This document shows positions 1 to 6,558 of a stretch of DNA of 20,947 nucleotides, one piece after another (the first letter of the stretch is position 1; each line of letters begins with the position of its first letter). Source of the DNA: Campylobacteraceae bacterium (lineage in GTDB: Bacteria; Campylobacterota; Campylobacteria; Campylobacterales; Sulfurovaceae); contig JALSOO010000007.1 in NCBI GenBank assembly GCA_026986355.1, positions 1 to 20,947 on the forward strand. Direction: 5' to 3'. The translations under genes were made by a program, and so were the position numbers. The notes under the pieces are model-generated. The model was given only the letters and a program-made list of their open reading frames with translations, had not been told where the DNA came from and searched no databases.

Positions 1-12
1 GATAAAATAGAC

Positions 13-18
13 TATAAT
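13..18 (+). promoter_or_regulatory. -10 promoter element of the cytochrome c gene
   Basis: A perfect TATAAT lies 28 bases upstream of the ATG at 47. The predicted RNA start near base 25 leaves a leader of about 22 bases containing a purine-rich AAAGAGA ribosome site at 36-42. The -35 region is outside or at the edge of the window, so only the -10 box can be judged. Confidence 0.5.
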
Positions 19-46
19 AAAAAAATAAATTATAAAAAGAGAAAAG

Positions 47-634
47 ATGATTAAACATATACTCATTACAGTTACAACCGTTGCTATACTAAATACAGTT
101 ACATTTGCTATTGATTTAACAACTTGTGTTGGTTGTCATGGTAAACATTTTGAAAAGTCGGCTATGAATACATCGCGTATTGTCAAAGATTTAAAACCCA
201 ATGAGATTCGTAAAGCACTCAAAGGGTACAAAGAGGGTTCTCATGGTGGAGCTATGAAAGATACGATGAATAGACAAATATCTAAATTTACAGATAAAGA
301 GATAGAGGAGATTATAACTATAATCACAACAAATAAAATAGCACAATATATAAATTTGGACTCAAATAAGAGCAAAAAAGAGATACCCCAAATAGAGGTA
401 TCTACCGATAACTGTATCAGTTGTCATGGAGTAAACTTTGAGAAATCAGCTATGGGTTACTCTAGGATTGTCAATCAGATGTCAAAAGAGGATATTATAG
501 CTTCATTAAATGGGTATAAAAGTGGTACTTATGGTGGTCATATGAAAGCACTTATGGCAACTCAAGCTACCAAACTCTCTACCCAAGAGATAGAGATTGT
601 AGCCCAAATGATTACTAATCTATCATCAAATTAG
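47..634 (+). CDS. Exported diheme cytochrome c with duplicated domain
   Basis: Periplasmic electron carrier of the small class I (c553-like) type. Residues 1-21 form a signal peptide (KH, hydrophobic stretch, FA). Two haem motifs are visible: CVGCH at 27-31 and CISCH at 123-127. Each is followed by the same block, FEKSAM, then RIV, a G-Y-K segment, and Met residues in GGAMKDTM and GGHMKALM that can be the sixth iron ligand. The protein is therefore two tandem copies of one cytochrome domain of about 75 residues, joined by a charged linker rich in Lys and Ser around 103-120. Partners are unknown; in Campylobacterota such proteins usually shuttle electrons between quinol-oxidising complexes and terminal oxidases or reductases (family knowledge). 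The gene is monocistronic in this view, and its stop overlaps the stop of the convergent FAD oxidoreductase. Confidence 0.9.
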   Translation: MIKHILITVTTVAILNTVTFAIDLTTCVGCHGKHFEKSAMNTSRIVKDLKPNEIRKALKGYKEGSHGGAMKDTMNRQISKFTDKEIEEIITIITTNKIAQYINLDSNKSKKEIPQIEVSTDNCISCHGVNFEKSAMGYSRIVNQMSKEDIIASLNGYKSGTYGGHMKALMATQATKLSTQEIEIVAQMITNLSSN

Positions 635-2040
635 AGTTGAGAGATATTTCTACTAGCAAGAGAGGCAGGATAGTCTCTATCTGTTGCAATAGATTTAGCA
701 CGTTTACTAATCTCCTCCTCTTCTATAGAGACAGTTCTCTCTATAGAGCCAAATAGTTTAAACTCTTTGCATATACTATCAATCATATCAAGTACAGAGG
801 AGACTTTTACTATCTCACATCTAGCATATTTTTCTCTAGGAAAAGAGACTTCAGCTACACGCAAAGTTGGGTCATCTCCTGGGATTTGTTGCGCTCCAAA
901 TAGTGGTTTTGAACCAACTTCTGCCGTTTTGAATGTTGGAATAAAACGTGATATATGATTAATAGCATTGATTGTACGCTCTATTACCTCATCTTCTCTC
1001 CATGATTTATCAATCTTCTCAATAAAAGTTCTATTTAAATTTGGTTGGCAACTTACAATAGAGTTGGAGACCAAACCATCTTTGTAGAGTGTAATATCAT
1101 TAGTCATACCATGCAACTGAAAGTAACCGTTAGGATAAGGGGTAAACTGTCCCATGCCTTGTGGTGTGCCACGTTCTCCATGAAAGACAATTTCAGGAAA
1201 AAGTCTATCCAAATGCTCTTGCCATCTAGTGACATAAGCTGATTTAAACTCTACCATACTCTTACAAGGTACACCCAATAGGTCATCTATCTTGCCTGTT
1301 CTAAATCCTGTGGCATTAATAATATAATCAAATTTATCTTTATGACTATGGTTATCTTTGATATAAGATACCTCCCATATATCATCTATACAATCTTTTT
1401 GTATATTATGTACAATGGTGTTGGTTTGAAGTGTTACAGAGTCTAACTGTTCAAGAGAGAGAGATACCCCTGCTGATAATCTAAATAGATTCAATCCATA
1501 CTCTTGTACGATAATTAATGGAAACTGCACCTTATCTAAATCTATATTTTTAGCTACTGGAATCATCCACTCATCACTAGATTTAGGTATAGTGACACAC
1601 TCTCTATCTTTTAATGCTTCTATTTCATATTTAGAGTAGCATTTATAGTAGTTTTTACTCTCTCCTAATACTTGATTTTCTACATCTTGCTCTATAAGTT
1701 TTTGATACTCATCTCTAAGCAAATCTAAACGTGCTAATAGATTATTAGGGGTACTATTATCACTTATAGGCAAAATAATAACAGTCGGACGATAATCAAC
1801 TACATAAGGATAAAATCGTAAAAAATCTATTGATTGTTTTAATAGCTTAATACACTGCTCATCAGATATCTCTCTGTATAGATTTCCTCCAGCATGTAGA
1901 TGACAAAAAGGAGGGCCAGAGACTAAAGTTGACTCTTTTTCAAATAGTGTTACATCTAATCCTCGTTGACCTAAATAGAGTGCTGTTGTTGCTCCTGCAA
2001 CTCCTCCACCAATAATGGCTATTTTTACTTTTTTACTCAT
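631..2040 (-). CDS. FAD-dependent oxidoreductase, substrate unknown
   Basis: A cytoplasmic flavoprotein of 469 residues. The N-terminus carries a Rossmann dinucleotide site: hydrophobic strand, GGGVAG at 11-16, and an acidic residue in LFEKE near 34 that would hold the FAD ribose. A second typical flavoprotein motif, INATGFRTG, lies near residue 243. The region PPFCHLHAGGNLY around 43-55 looks like a conserved active-site loop, but I cannot name a substrate. No signal peptide or membrane helix is seen. It is the last gene of the leftward run and its ATG overlaps the TGA of gph as ATGA, so translation is probably coupled. A GAGGAG sits 14 bases upstream of the ATG, farther than usual, which fits re-initiation. 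A DAO/lycopene-cyclase-like fold is possible; the general class is secure and the specific role is not. Confidence 0.75.
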   Translation of the reverse strand: MSKKVKIAIIGGGVAGATTALYLGQRGLDVTLFEKESTLVSGPPFCHLHAGGNLYREISDEQCIKLLKQSIDFLRFYPYVVDYRPTVIILPISDNSTPNNLLARLDLLRDEYQKLIEQDVENQVLGESKNYYKCYSKYEIEALKDRECVTIPKSSDEWMIPVAKNIDLDKVQFPLIIVQEYGLNLFRLSAGVSLSLEQLDSVTLQTNTIVHNIQKDCIDDIWEVSYIKDNHSHKDKFDYIINATGFRTGKIDDLLGVPCKSMVEFKSAYVTRWQEHLDRLFPEIVFHGERGTPQGMGQFTPYPNGYFQLHGMTNDITLYKDGLVSNSIVSCQPNLNRTFIEKIDKSWREDEVIERTINAINHISRFIPTFKTAEVGSKPLFGAQQIPGDDPTLRVAEVSFPREKYARCEIVKVSSVLDMIDSICKEFKLFGSIERTVSIEEEEISKRAKSIATDRDYPASLASRNISQL

Positions 2041-2711
2041 ATTAACGTTAATATCTCCTCAAATCTATCAATAATGGTAGATGGATTATAGATAGATATA
2101 TCTTCTCCATAGTTATAACCATATGTTACCCCAATAGTCTCCATACCACACGCCTCTCCTGCTAAAATATCATTTTTAGAGTCTCCTACCATAATGGATT
2201 GGGATATAGATACCTCTAATTTCTCACAAACATGTAGTAGAGGAAGTGGACTTGGTTTTTTATCTGCTAATGAATCTCCACCAATAAAGTATTCAAAAAG
2301 TTCAAACATCTCTAACCCTTTTAATATAGGCTCAATAAAATCAAAAGGCTTATTGGTTATAATCGCTAAACGGTAACCTTTGGATTTGAGCAAAGTAAGT
2401 GTTTGGGGTACATTAGGATAGGGAACTGTTTTTATGCATAGATTATTAGCATAAAATTTTAGAAAAATATCTAAAGCAGTTGTAACAACTTCTCTATCGA
2501 GAGTTTTATCAATTATTCTACTTCTACTTAAAGCACGTTGTACCAATATTGAAGCACCATTTCCAACCCATTCATAAATTATCTCTTCATCAACTGTTTC
2601 ATAATCCAATGATGTAAGCATATGATTTACTGCTATTGCCAAATCTGGTGCAGAGTTTATGAGTGTACCATCTAAATCAAATAGGATAACTTTTTTATCT
2701 TTAAATTTCAA
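2037..2711 (-). CDS. gph: HAD-family phosphatase, phosphoglycolate phosphatase-like
   Basis: Cytoplasmic hydrolase of the haloacid dehalogenase superfamily, 224 residues, the usual length for Gph. All four motifs are visible: DLDGT at 12-16 (nucleophile and acid-base Asp), ITNKP for motif II, the Lys in KKPSPLP for motif III, and VGDSKNDI for the metal-binding acids. The helical cap between motifs I and II (PDLAIAVNHML onward) resembles phosphoglycolate phosphatase, which removes 2-phosphoglycolate; related caps also occur in pyrophosphatases and other sugar phosphatases, so the substrate is inferred. The start is TTG: no ATG or GTG lies between the upstream in-frame stop and the DLDGT motif, and AAGG precedes the TTG by 7 bases. 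It follows a 51-base gap and overlaps the FAD oxidoreductase by 4 bases. Confidence 0.82.
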   Translation of the reverse strand: MKFKDKKVILFDLDGTLINSAPDLAIAVNHMLTSLDYETVDEEIIYEWVGNGASILVQRALSRSRIIDKTLDREVVTTALDIFLKFYANNLCIKTVPYPNVPQTLTLLKSKGYRLAIITNKPFDFIEPILKGLEMFELFEYFIGGDSLADKKPSPLPLLHVCEKLEVSISQSIMVGDSKNDILAGEACGMETIGVTYGYNYGEDISIYNPSTIIDRFEEILTLI

Positions 2712-2762
2712 ATTACTACCTTATAGAATATTTTGCCATAGTACTATAAGATACTTAATTTT

Positions 2763-3392
2763 TTAATAGAAGGGATTAAATCGTATGTTTTTTCTAAATC
2801 GTTCTGAATCTAATCTATTTTGCTCTTCTATATGAGTTGTTTGTATAGTAGGTTTTTTTTTAGTATATTTAGATAGTTCCATTTTTAACTCTCTATTTTC
2901 TAAATAGAGTATTTTATATCTCTCTTTTAACTCATCATAAGATTTTTTAACCATAAAATCGGACTCTTCTAACTTTTCAATCTCATCTGTTAATACTCTA
3001 TTGTTAACTCTTAATTTATCAATAGTTAGCTTGTTTTTCTGTAACTCATCAAGATGCTCTTTCTCTTGTTCTATTATCTGATTTTGAAGTCTTGCAAGGG
3101 TACTTTTAGAGACCATAAAATGCTCTTGTATAGACTCAAACTCTTTTAATCTCTCTTTTAGATTTACATTAAGAATTTTTTCATCATTTAAAGCACTATT
3201 TAAAAAAGACAATCTCTCCTCTTTGGCTTTGTCTACCTCTTTGGCTTGTTCTATTATTCCTCTTAGAGTCTCTATTCTACTTATAAAAACAATAATTAAA
3301 ATAGATATAATCATTGTAATCAGTAAAAAAAGAAACCCTATAAGATAAAAATCATTATCTATCTGAAAATTGGCAAAAACTCTATCCATCAT
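2763..3392 (-). CDS. Membrane-anchored coiled-coil protein, unknown function
   Basis: A 209-residue protein with a single N-terminal membrane helix at about 15-38, very rich in Ile, Leu and Phe, followed by a long charged helix (about 42-180) with heptad-like Leu/Ile spacing. This is most likely a coiled coil projecting from the inner membrane. The C-terminal 30 residues are basic and less regular. The layout resembles the N-terminal anchor and coil of RmuC, but the nuclease-like RmuC domain is absent and the length is less than half, so that name is not justified. The start is one of two consecutive ATG codons that directly abut the lolA stop; AAAGGA, 6 bases upstream and inside lolA, serves as ribosome site. 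Co-expression with lolA hints at an envelope role, which is inference only. Confidence 0.7.
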   Translation of the reverse strand: MMDRVFANFQIDNDFYLIGFLFLLITMIISILIIVFISRIETLRGIIEQAKEVDKAKEERLSFLNSALNDEKILNVNLKERLKEFESIQEHFMVSKSTLARLQNQIIEQEKEHLDELQKNKLTIDKLRVNNRVLTDEIEKLEESDFMVKKSYDELKERYKILYLENRELKMELSKYTKKKPTIQTTHIEEQNRLDSERFRKNIRFNPFY

Positions 3393-3959
3393 CTATCCTT
3401 TTACTCTATCATACTCTTTTGGGGCTACACACTCCAAACGGTTGCTCTGCAATACTCCATTATAGTTCATATTGGAAAATACTATTTTAACATGGTTATC
3501 TAAATTATCTACATAAACAATTTTGGATAGCTGTTTCTTATCATCAAGAGTTATCAAATACTCCACATCTTTATAAGATGCTTGATAATCTGTAGAGGTT
3601 ATTTCATTTGCTCGTGATAATATAGATTTTAAATCAATCGCTTCATCAACCAAATAGTTTGCTACCTGTTCCAAATCATGGTCAATTACTGTAAGTTGAA
3701 CACCATCAGTACAGACCTCTTTTTTGGAAGGCTCTTCATAATTCCACTTAAAGAGACTTCGGGTATAACTATGTTCTATCCCTGCATCATCAGTAGTAGT
3801 CTCAACTATCCCTTTAAAATAGACGTTCCCTTTGTAGTTGATAACTTTACCATTCTCATTGGTAATCGTCTGTTCAAACTCTGTTGTAAAGTTAGATGGA
3901 AGTGTTATATCTGCAGATAACACCCAAAAAGAGATTGATAAAATCATTAATATTTTCAT
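3393..3959 (-). CDS. lolA: Outer-membrane lipoprotein carrier LolA
   Basis: Periplasmic chaperone that takes lipoproteins from the LolCDE transporter and delivers them to the outer membrane. The 188-residue length fits. A signal peptide spans about 1-16 (MKIL, hydrophobic core, LSA before Asp). The mature part has the LolA pattern: the early TTEFEQTITNENGK strand, YKGNVYFKG, the aromatic LFKWNYEEPSKKEVCTDG segment matching the family's W-x-Y-x-x-P region, and a hydrophobic YLVDEAIDLKSIL helix. It starts at ATG with AAAGGATAG upstream and lies 57 bases after the 55-residue membrane gene, then abuts the coiled-coil gene. A TPR lipoprotein lies upstream in the same run. A Cys in the mature part is uncommon but not disqualifying. 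LolA families diverge strongly, so the call rests on length, signal and overall pattern. Confidence 0.82.
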   Translation of the reverse strand: MKILMILSISFWVLSADITLPSNFTTEFEQTITNENGKVINYKGNVYFKGIVETTTDDAGIEHSYTRSLFKWNYEEPSKKEVCTDGVQLTVIDHDLEQVANYLVDEAIDLKSILSRANEITSTDYQASYKDVEYLITLDDKKQLSKIVYVDNLDNHVKIVFSNMNYNGVLQSNRLECVAPKEYDRVKG

Positions 3960-4016
3960 AAAAAACTATCCTTTATGTTTAGTATATCAATATTTTACCA
4001 AAAAAATGTGTAGTAA

Positions 4017-4184
4017 CTAGATAAAAAGTAACAATACCATTAAAATTAAGTTTAATAAAATAGCATAACCATATTTTATGTTCTTCGTTTTAAAGGCTTT
4101 ATAGAGTGTCCAAAAGAGTCCTAATATTAAAATAAGGTATAAAATCAGCCATATAAGGAGTCCTTGTGTCTGTGGCTCACTCAT
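4017..4184 (-). CDS. Small two-helix membrane protein, 55 residues
   Basis: A short gene read directly from the sequence. The protein starts MSEPQTQGLLIW, has a hydrophobic helix at about 9-28, a basic loop (KAFKTKNIKYGY, 29-40) and a second helix at about 41-55 ending LLLFI. Two helices joined by a positively charged loop predict both ends in the periplasm and the loop in the cytoplasm. Its ATG overlaps the TGA of the upstream 69-residue gene as ATGA (4181-4184), the coupling arrangement used elsewhere in this run, and it stops at TAG 57 bases before lolA. I recognise no family. The hydrophobic pattern, exact overlap and lack of any other gene in the gap argue that it is real. It may work with its 69-residue neighbour, which is only an inference from coupling. 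Confidence 0.7.
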   Translation of the reverse strand: MSEPQTQGLLIWLILYLILILGLFWTLYKAFKTKNIKYGYAILLNLILMVLLLFI

Positions 4185-4390
4185 TTTTCTAAATCTTCTT
4201 TGGCTAATTTATCGACCATTTTAATACTATCAAGTGCATTTTCTAAAATCTTTTTAGTTGATTTAAGTGGTTGCATTCTTAAGTTTGTCTGCTTTCTATC
4301 CAAAGACTCGTCCATCAATACACTCATTACCTCTTTTTCCAACTCTGCATATATCTCTTGCAGTCTCTTCTCTATAAACTCTATATTCAC
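4181..4390 (-). CDS. Small helical cytoplasmic protein, 69 residues
   Basis: A short, highly charged protein, almost entirely predicted helix, with Leu/Ile/Met spaced as in a coiled coil (IEKRLQEIYAELEKEVM, then ILENALDSIKMVDKLA). No Cys, signal peptide or membrane segment is seen. The start is GTG, and it shares one base with the TAG stop of mogA (TAGTG); AAAGAG lies 6 bases upstream. Its own stop overlaps the start of the 55-residue membrane protein. I do not recognise a family. Its place between mogA and a membrane protein gives no clear role; a soluble partner or adaptor for the membrane protein would fit the coupling. Confidence 0.68.
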   Translation of the reverse strand: MNIEFIEKRLQEIYAELEKEVMSVLMDESLDRKQTNLRMQPLKSTKKILENALDSIKMVDKLAKEDLEK

Positions 4391-4923
4391 TATTTACTCT
4401 TTGGTCTAAATATTTTAATTACATTTTCATCTGCTTCCATAAATGAACCTCCAACAAGGTCAATACAGTAGGGAACAGCAGGAAAAACAGCATCTAAACA
4501 TTCACGAATAGATTTGGGTTTACCTGGTAGATTGATAATCAATGAACCATTACAGATACCTGCTGTTTGACGCGATAGGATAGCTGTGGGAACGTATTGT
4601 AGACTAACAGCTCTCATCTGCTCTCCAAAACCAGGGAGAAGCTTTTGACATACATTTTCAGTCGCTTCTGTAGTTACATCTCTAAGTGCTGGTCCTGTAC
4701 CACCTGTGGTTACAATAAGGTCACAATTTTTATCACGAGCCAACTCTATAAGTGTAGATTCTATAATCGGTTGCTCATCAGGAATACATCTATACTCATA
4801 CTCACACTCATTTAGTAGATACTCTTTCATCGTATCCATAATGGCAACACCTGAAATATCTTCATATATACCTTGACTTGCTCTATCTGATGTAGTGACA
4901 ACACCTATTTTAATTTTATCCAT
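4390..4923 (-). CDS. mog: Molybdopterin adenylyltransferase MogA
   Basis: Cytoplasmic enzyme of molybdenum cofactor synthesis: it adenylylates molybdopterin with ATP to prepare it for metal insertion. The 177-residue length fits MogA. Visible family motifs are IGVVTTSDRASQG at 6-18, the glycine-rich TTGGTG at 72-77 followed by PALRDVTTEAT, and a late NLPGKPKSIRECL segment with the GKP-x-S signature. It starts at ATG with an AGGAGAT ribosome site, 12 bases after the SDR gene, and shares one base with the next gene. MoaB proteins of the same fold are an alternative name; the long C-terminal part and the DVTTEAT segment favour MogA. The cofactor would serve periplasmic molybdoenzymes such as nitrate or formate enzymes, none of which is in this window. 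Confidence 0.9.
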   Translation of the reverse strand: MDKIKIGVVTTSDRASQGIYEDISGVAIMDTMKEYLLNECEYEYRCIPDEQPIIESTLIELARDKNCDLIVTTGGTGPALRDVTTEATENVCQKLLPGFGEQMRAVSLQYVPTAILSRQTAGICNGSLIINLPGKPKSIRECLDAVFPAVPYCIDLVGGSFMEADENVIKIFRPKSK

Positions 4924-4935
4924 TTTTATCTCCTA

Positions 4936-5766
4936 TTATCCTATTTTTGTTAGTACTCTATCTAACATAGATGTACTTATAAAGCGTTTTAAATATCCCA
5001 ATATTACTGTTGCTTTGGTTATATAGTAGCGTGGTTTTGGCTTTTTTGCTTGAACTATCTCATAAACAACCTTAGCTACAGAGATAGGCTCTTCATTAAA
5101 GGGTACTTTTGATTTCTTCTTTTTTAAGTTATTGAGATAGCTATCTCTAAAAATAGAGTTTTCCATATCAATATTATCTCTTAATTTTTGCATAGCAGTT
5201 TTACGAAAGTTTGAGGTAATAGGTCCTGTATTTAGAAGTACAGCATAAATATCTCTATCTTTTAGCTCTAAACGAAGTGTATCGGTCAATCCCTCTATGG
5301 CATATTTACTAGCATTGTAAGCACCTCTACCAAATAGAGAGACTAAACCCAAAACAGAAGAGTGTTGGATAATCTTGCCATAACCTTGCTCTCTCATAAT
5401 GGGGATAATCTGCCGTGTGCATTCATGTAGTCCAAAAACATTAGTTTCAAACTGCTCTCGTAAAACATTGGTTGATATATCTTCTAATGCTCCTGCTTGA
5501 CCATAACCTGCATTATTGAACCATATATCTATCTTGCTATCTTGTCTCAAAACCTCTTCTATAACAGCAGAAATTTCAGTAGACTCTCTCACATCTAGCT
5601 TCATGACATTCTCTAAACCCATCTCTCTTAGAGTAGCTATATCGTTAGAATTTTTGACCGTAGCATAGACTTTAATCCCTTTAGATTGTAAATATTTTGC
5701 TGTCTCTAAGCCTATTCCTGTAGAACAGCCTGTAATAACAATATTTGTTTTACTATTTTTTCCCAT
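4936..5766 (-). CDS. Short-chain dehydrogenase/reductase (SDR)
   Basis: NAD(P)-dependent oxidoreductase of the classical SDR family, 276 residues, cytoplasmic. The coenzyme motif TGCSTGIG lies at 12-19, NNAG at 84-87, the catalytic Ser at 136 or 137 (HSSVLG), and the Tyr-x-x-x-Lys pair at Y150 and K154 (YNASK). A C-terminal basic and hydrophobic extension (KPRYYITKATVILGYLKRF) is common in SDRs acting on lipid or retinol-like substrates, but the substrate cannot be read from sequence. The ATG lies 14 bases inside the 3' end of trpC, so the two are probably translationally coupled, although the reaction has no evident link to tryptophan synthesis. Confidence 0.88.
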   Translation of the reverse strand: MGKNSKTNIVITGCSTGIGLETAKYLQSKGIKVYATVKNSNDIATLREMGLENVMKLDVRESTEISAVIEEVLRQDSKIDIWFNNAGYGQAGALEDISTNVLREQFETNVFGLHECTRQIIPIMREQGYGKIIQHSSVLGLVSLFGRGAYNASKYAIEGLTDTLRLELKDRDIYAVLLNTGPITSNFRKTAMQKLRDNIDMENSIFRDSYLNNLKKKKSKVPFNEEPISVAKVVYEIVQAKKPKPRYYITKATVILGYLKRFISTSMLDRVLTKIG

Positions 5767-6550
5767 ATTTCAAATCTTTTACAGCTTGAGTTATATCCTC
5801 TTGACGCATAAAGTGTTCTCCTACCAAAAAGGCATCTGCTCCAATAGCATTAAGCTCTTTTACCATATCATGGTCTCTAATACCACTTTCAGCTACAATA
5901 ATCTTATTTTTAGGAATTAGAGGAATAAGCTTTTCACTCAACTTCATATCCATCTCAAAGGTCTCCAAGTTACGATGATTAATACCTATAATATCAGCCC
6001 CTGCAAATATAGCTTTGGTTAAATCAATCTTATCATGTATCTCAACCAATGCTTCCATTCCTAAATGGCGTGTATAGTTGATTAACTCTTTTAACTCTTT
6101 TCGTGTTAATGCTTTGGCAATCAATAGTAGATAGTCTGCTCCAAATGCTAAAGCCTCTAACACTTGATACTTATCTACAATAAAATCTTTACGAAGTAGA
6201 GGTATAGATGTGTATCGGCGTACCATACCTAGATACTCTTTATCTCCTTGAAAAAAGTGTGGTTCAGTCAAGATGGATAGAGAGTCTGCACCCCCTTTTT
6301 CATACGCTTGACCAATAACCATTGGGTCAAAATCTTTTCGGATAATCCCTCTACTTGGACTCGCTTTTTTTACCTCTGCAATAATTCTATACGGATTATC
6401 CTCTGTAGATTTCAATGCTTTTTTAACATCTTTTGGAGCAAATGGATTATACGCCAATGAACGTCCTAACCACTCTAATGGATAATCAACTTTTCTCTTC
6501 TCTAAATCCTCTTTTGTCTTTTTTATAATATCATCTAATATCTGTGCCAT
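5753..6550 (-). CDS. trpC: Indole-3-glycerol phosphate synthase TrpC
   Basis: Closes the indole ring from carboxyphenylaminodeoxyribulose phosphate, the fourth step of tryptophan synthesis from chorismate. It is a monofunctional TIM-barrel enzyme of 265 residues, not fused to TrpF. Family motifs appear in order: IIAEVKKASPSRG at 56-68 with catalytic Glu59 and Lys61, LLRKDFIVDKYQV with Lys121, EALVEIHD, IIGINHRNLETF, and the phosphate-binding IIVAESGI and DAFLVGEHFM. The ATG has AGGAAAAA just upstream, 8 bases after the TPR lipoprotein. No other trp gene is present, so the pathway is scattered; no trp leader peptide or attenuator is seen, as expected for an internal operon gene. Confidence 0.95.
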   Translation of the reverse strand: MAQILDDIIKKTKEDLEKRKVDYPLEWLGRSLAYNPFAPKDVKKALKSTEDNPYRIIAEVKKASPSRGIIRKDFDPMVIGQAYEKGGADSLSILTEPHFFQGDKEYLGMVRRYTSIPLLRKDFIVDKYQVLEALAFGADYLLLIAKALTRKELKELINYTRHLGMEALVEIHDKIDLTKAIFAGADIIGINHRNLETFEMDMKLSEKLIPLIPKNKIIVAESGIRDHDMVKELNAIGADAFLVGEHFMRQEDITQAVKDLKYGKK

Positions 6551-6558
6551 TTTTTTTC

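Noticed and set aside
767..1242. Two plus-strand frames inside the FAD oxidoreductase
   Set aside because: Translations lack any family pattern and ribosome site, and the minus-strand frame is continuous and conserved.
2738..2747. ATAGTACTAT palindrome before gph as an operator
   Set aside because: A 10-base AT-rich palindrome is expected by chance in such DNA, and nothing else supports regulation here.
2763..3392. Naming the coiled-coil gene rmuC
   Set aside because: Only the anchor and coil layout is similar; the RmuC catalytic-like domain is absent and the protein is far too short.
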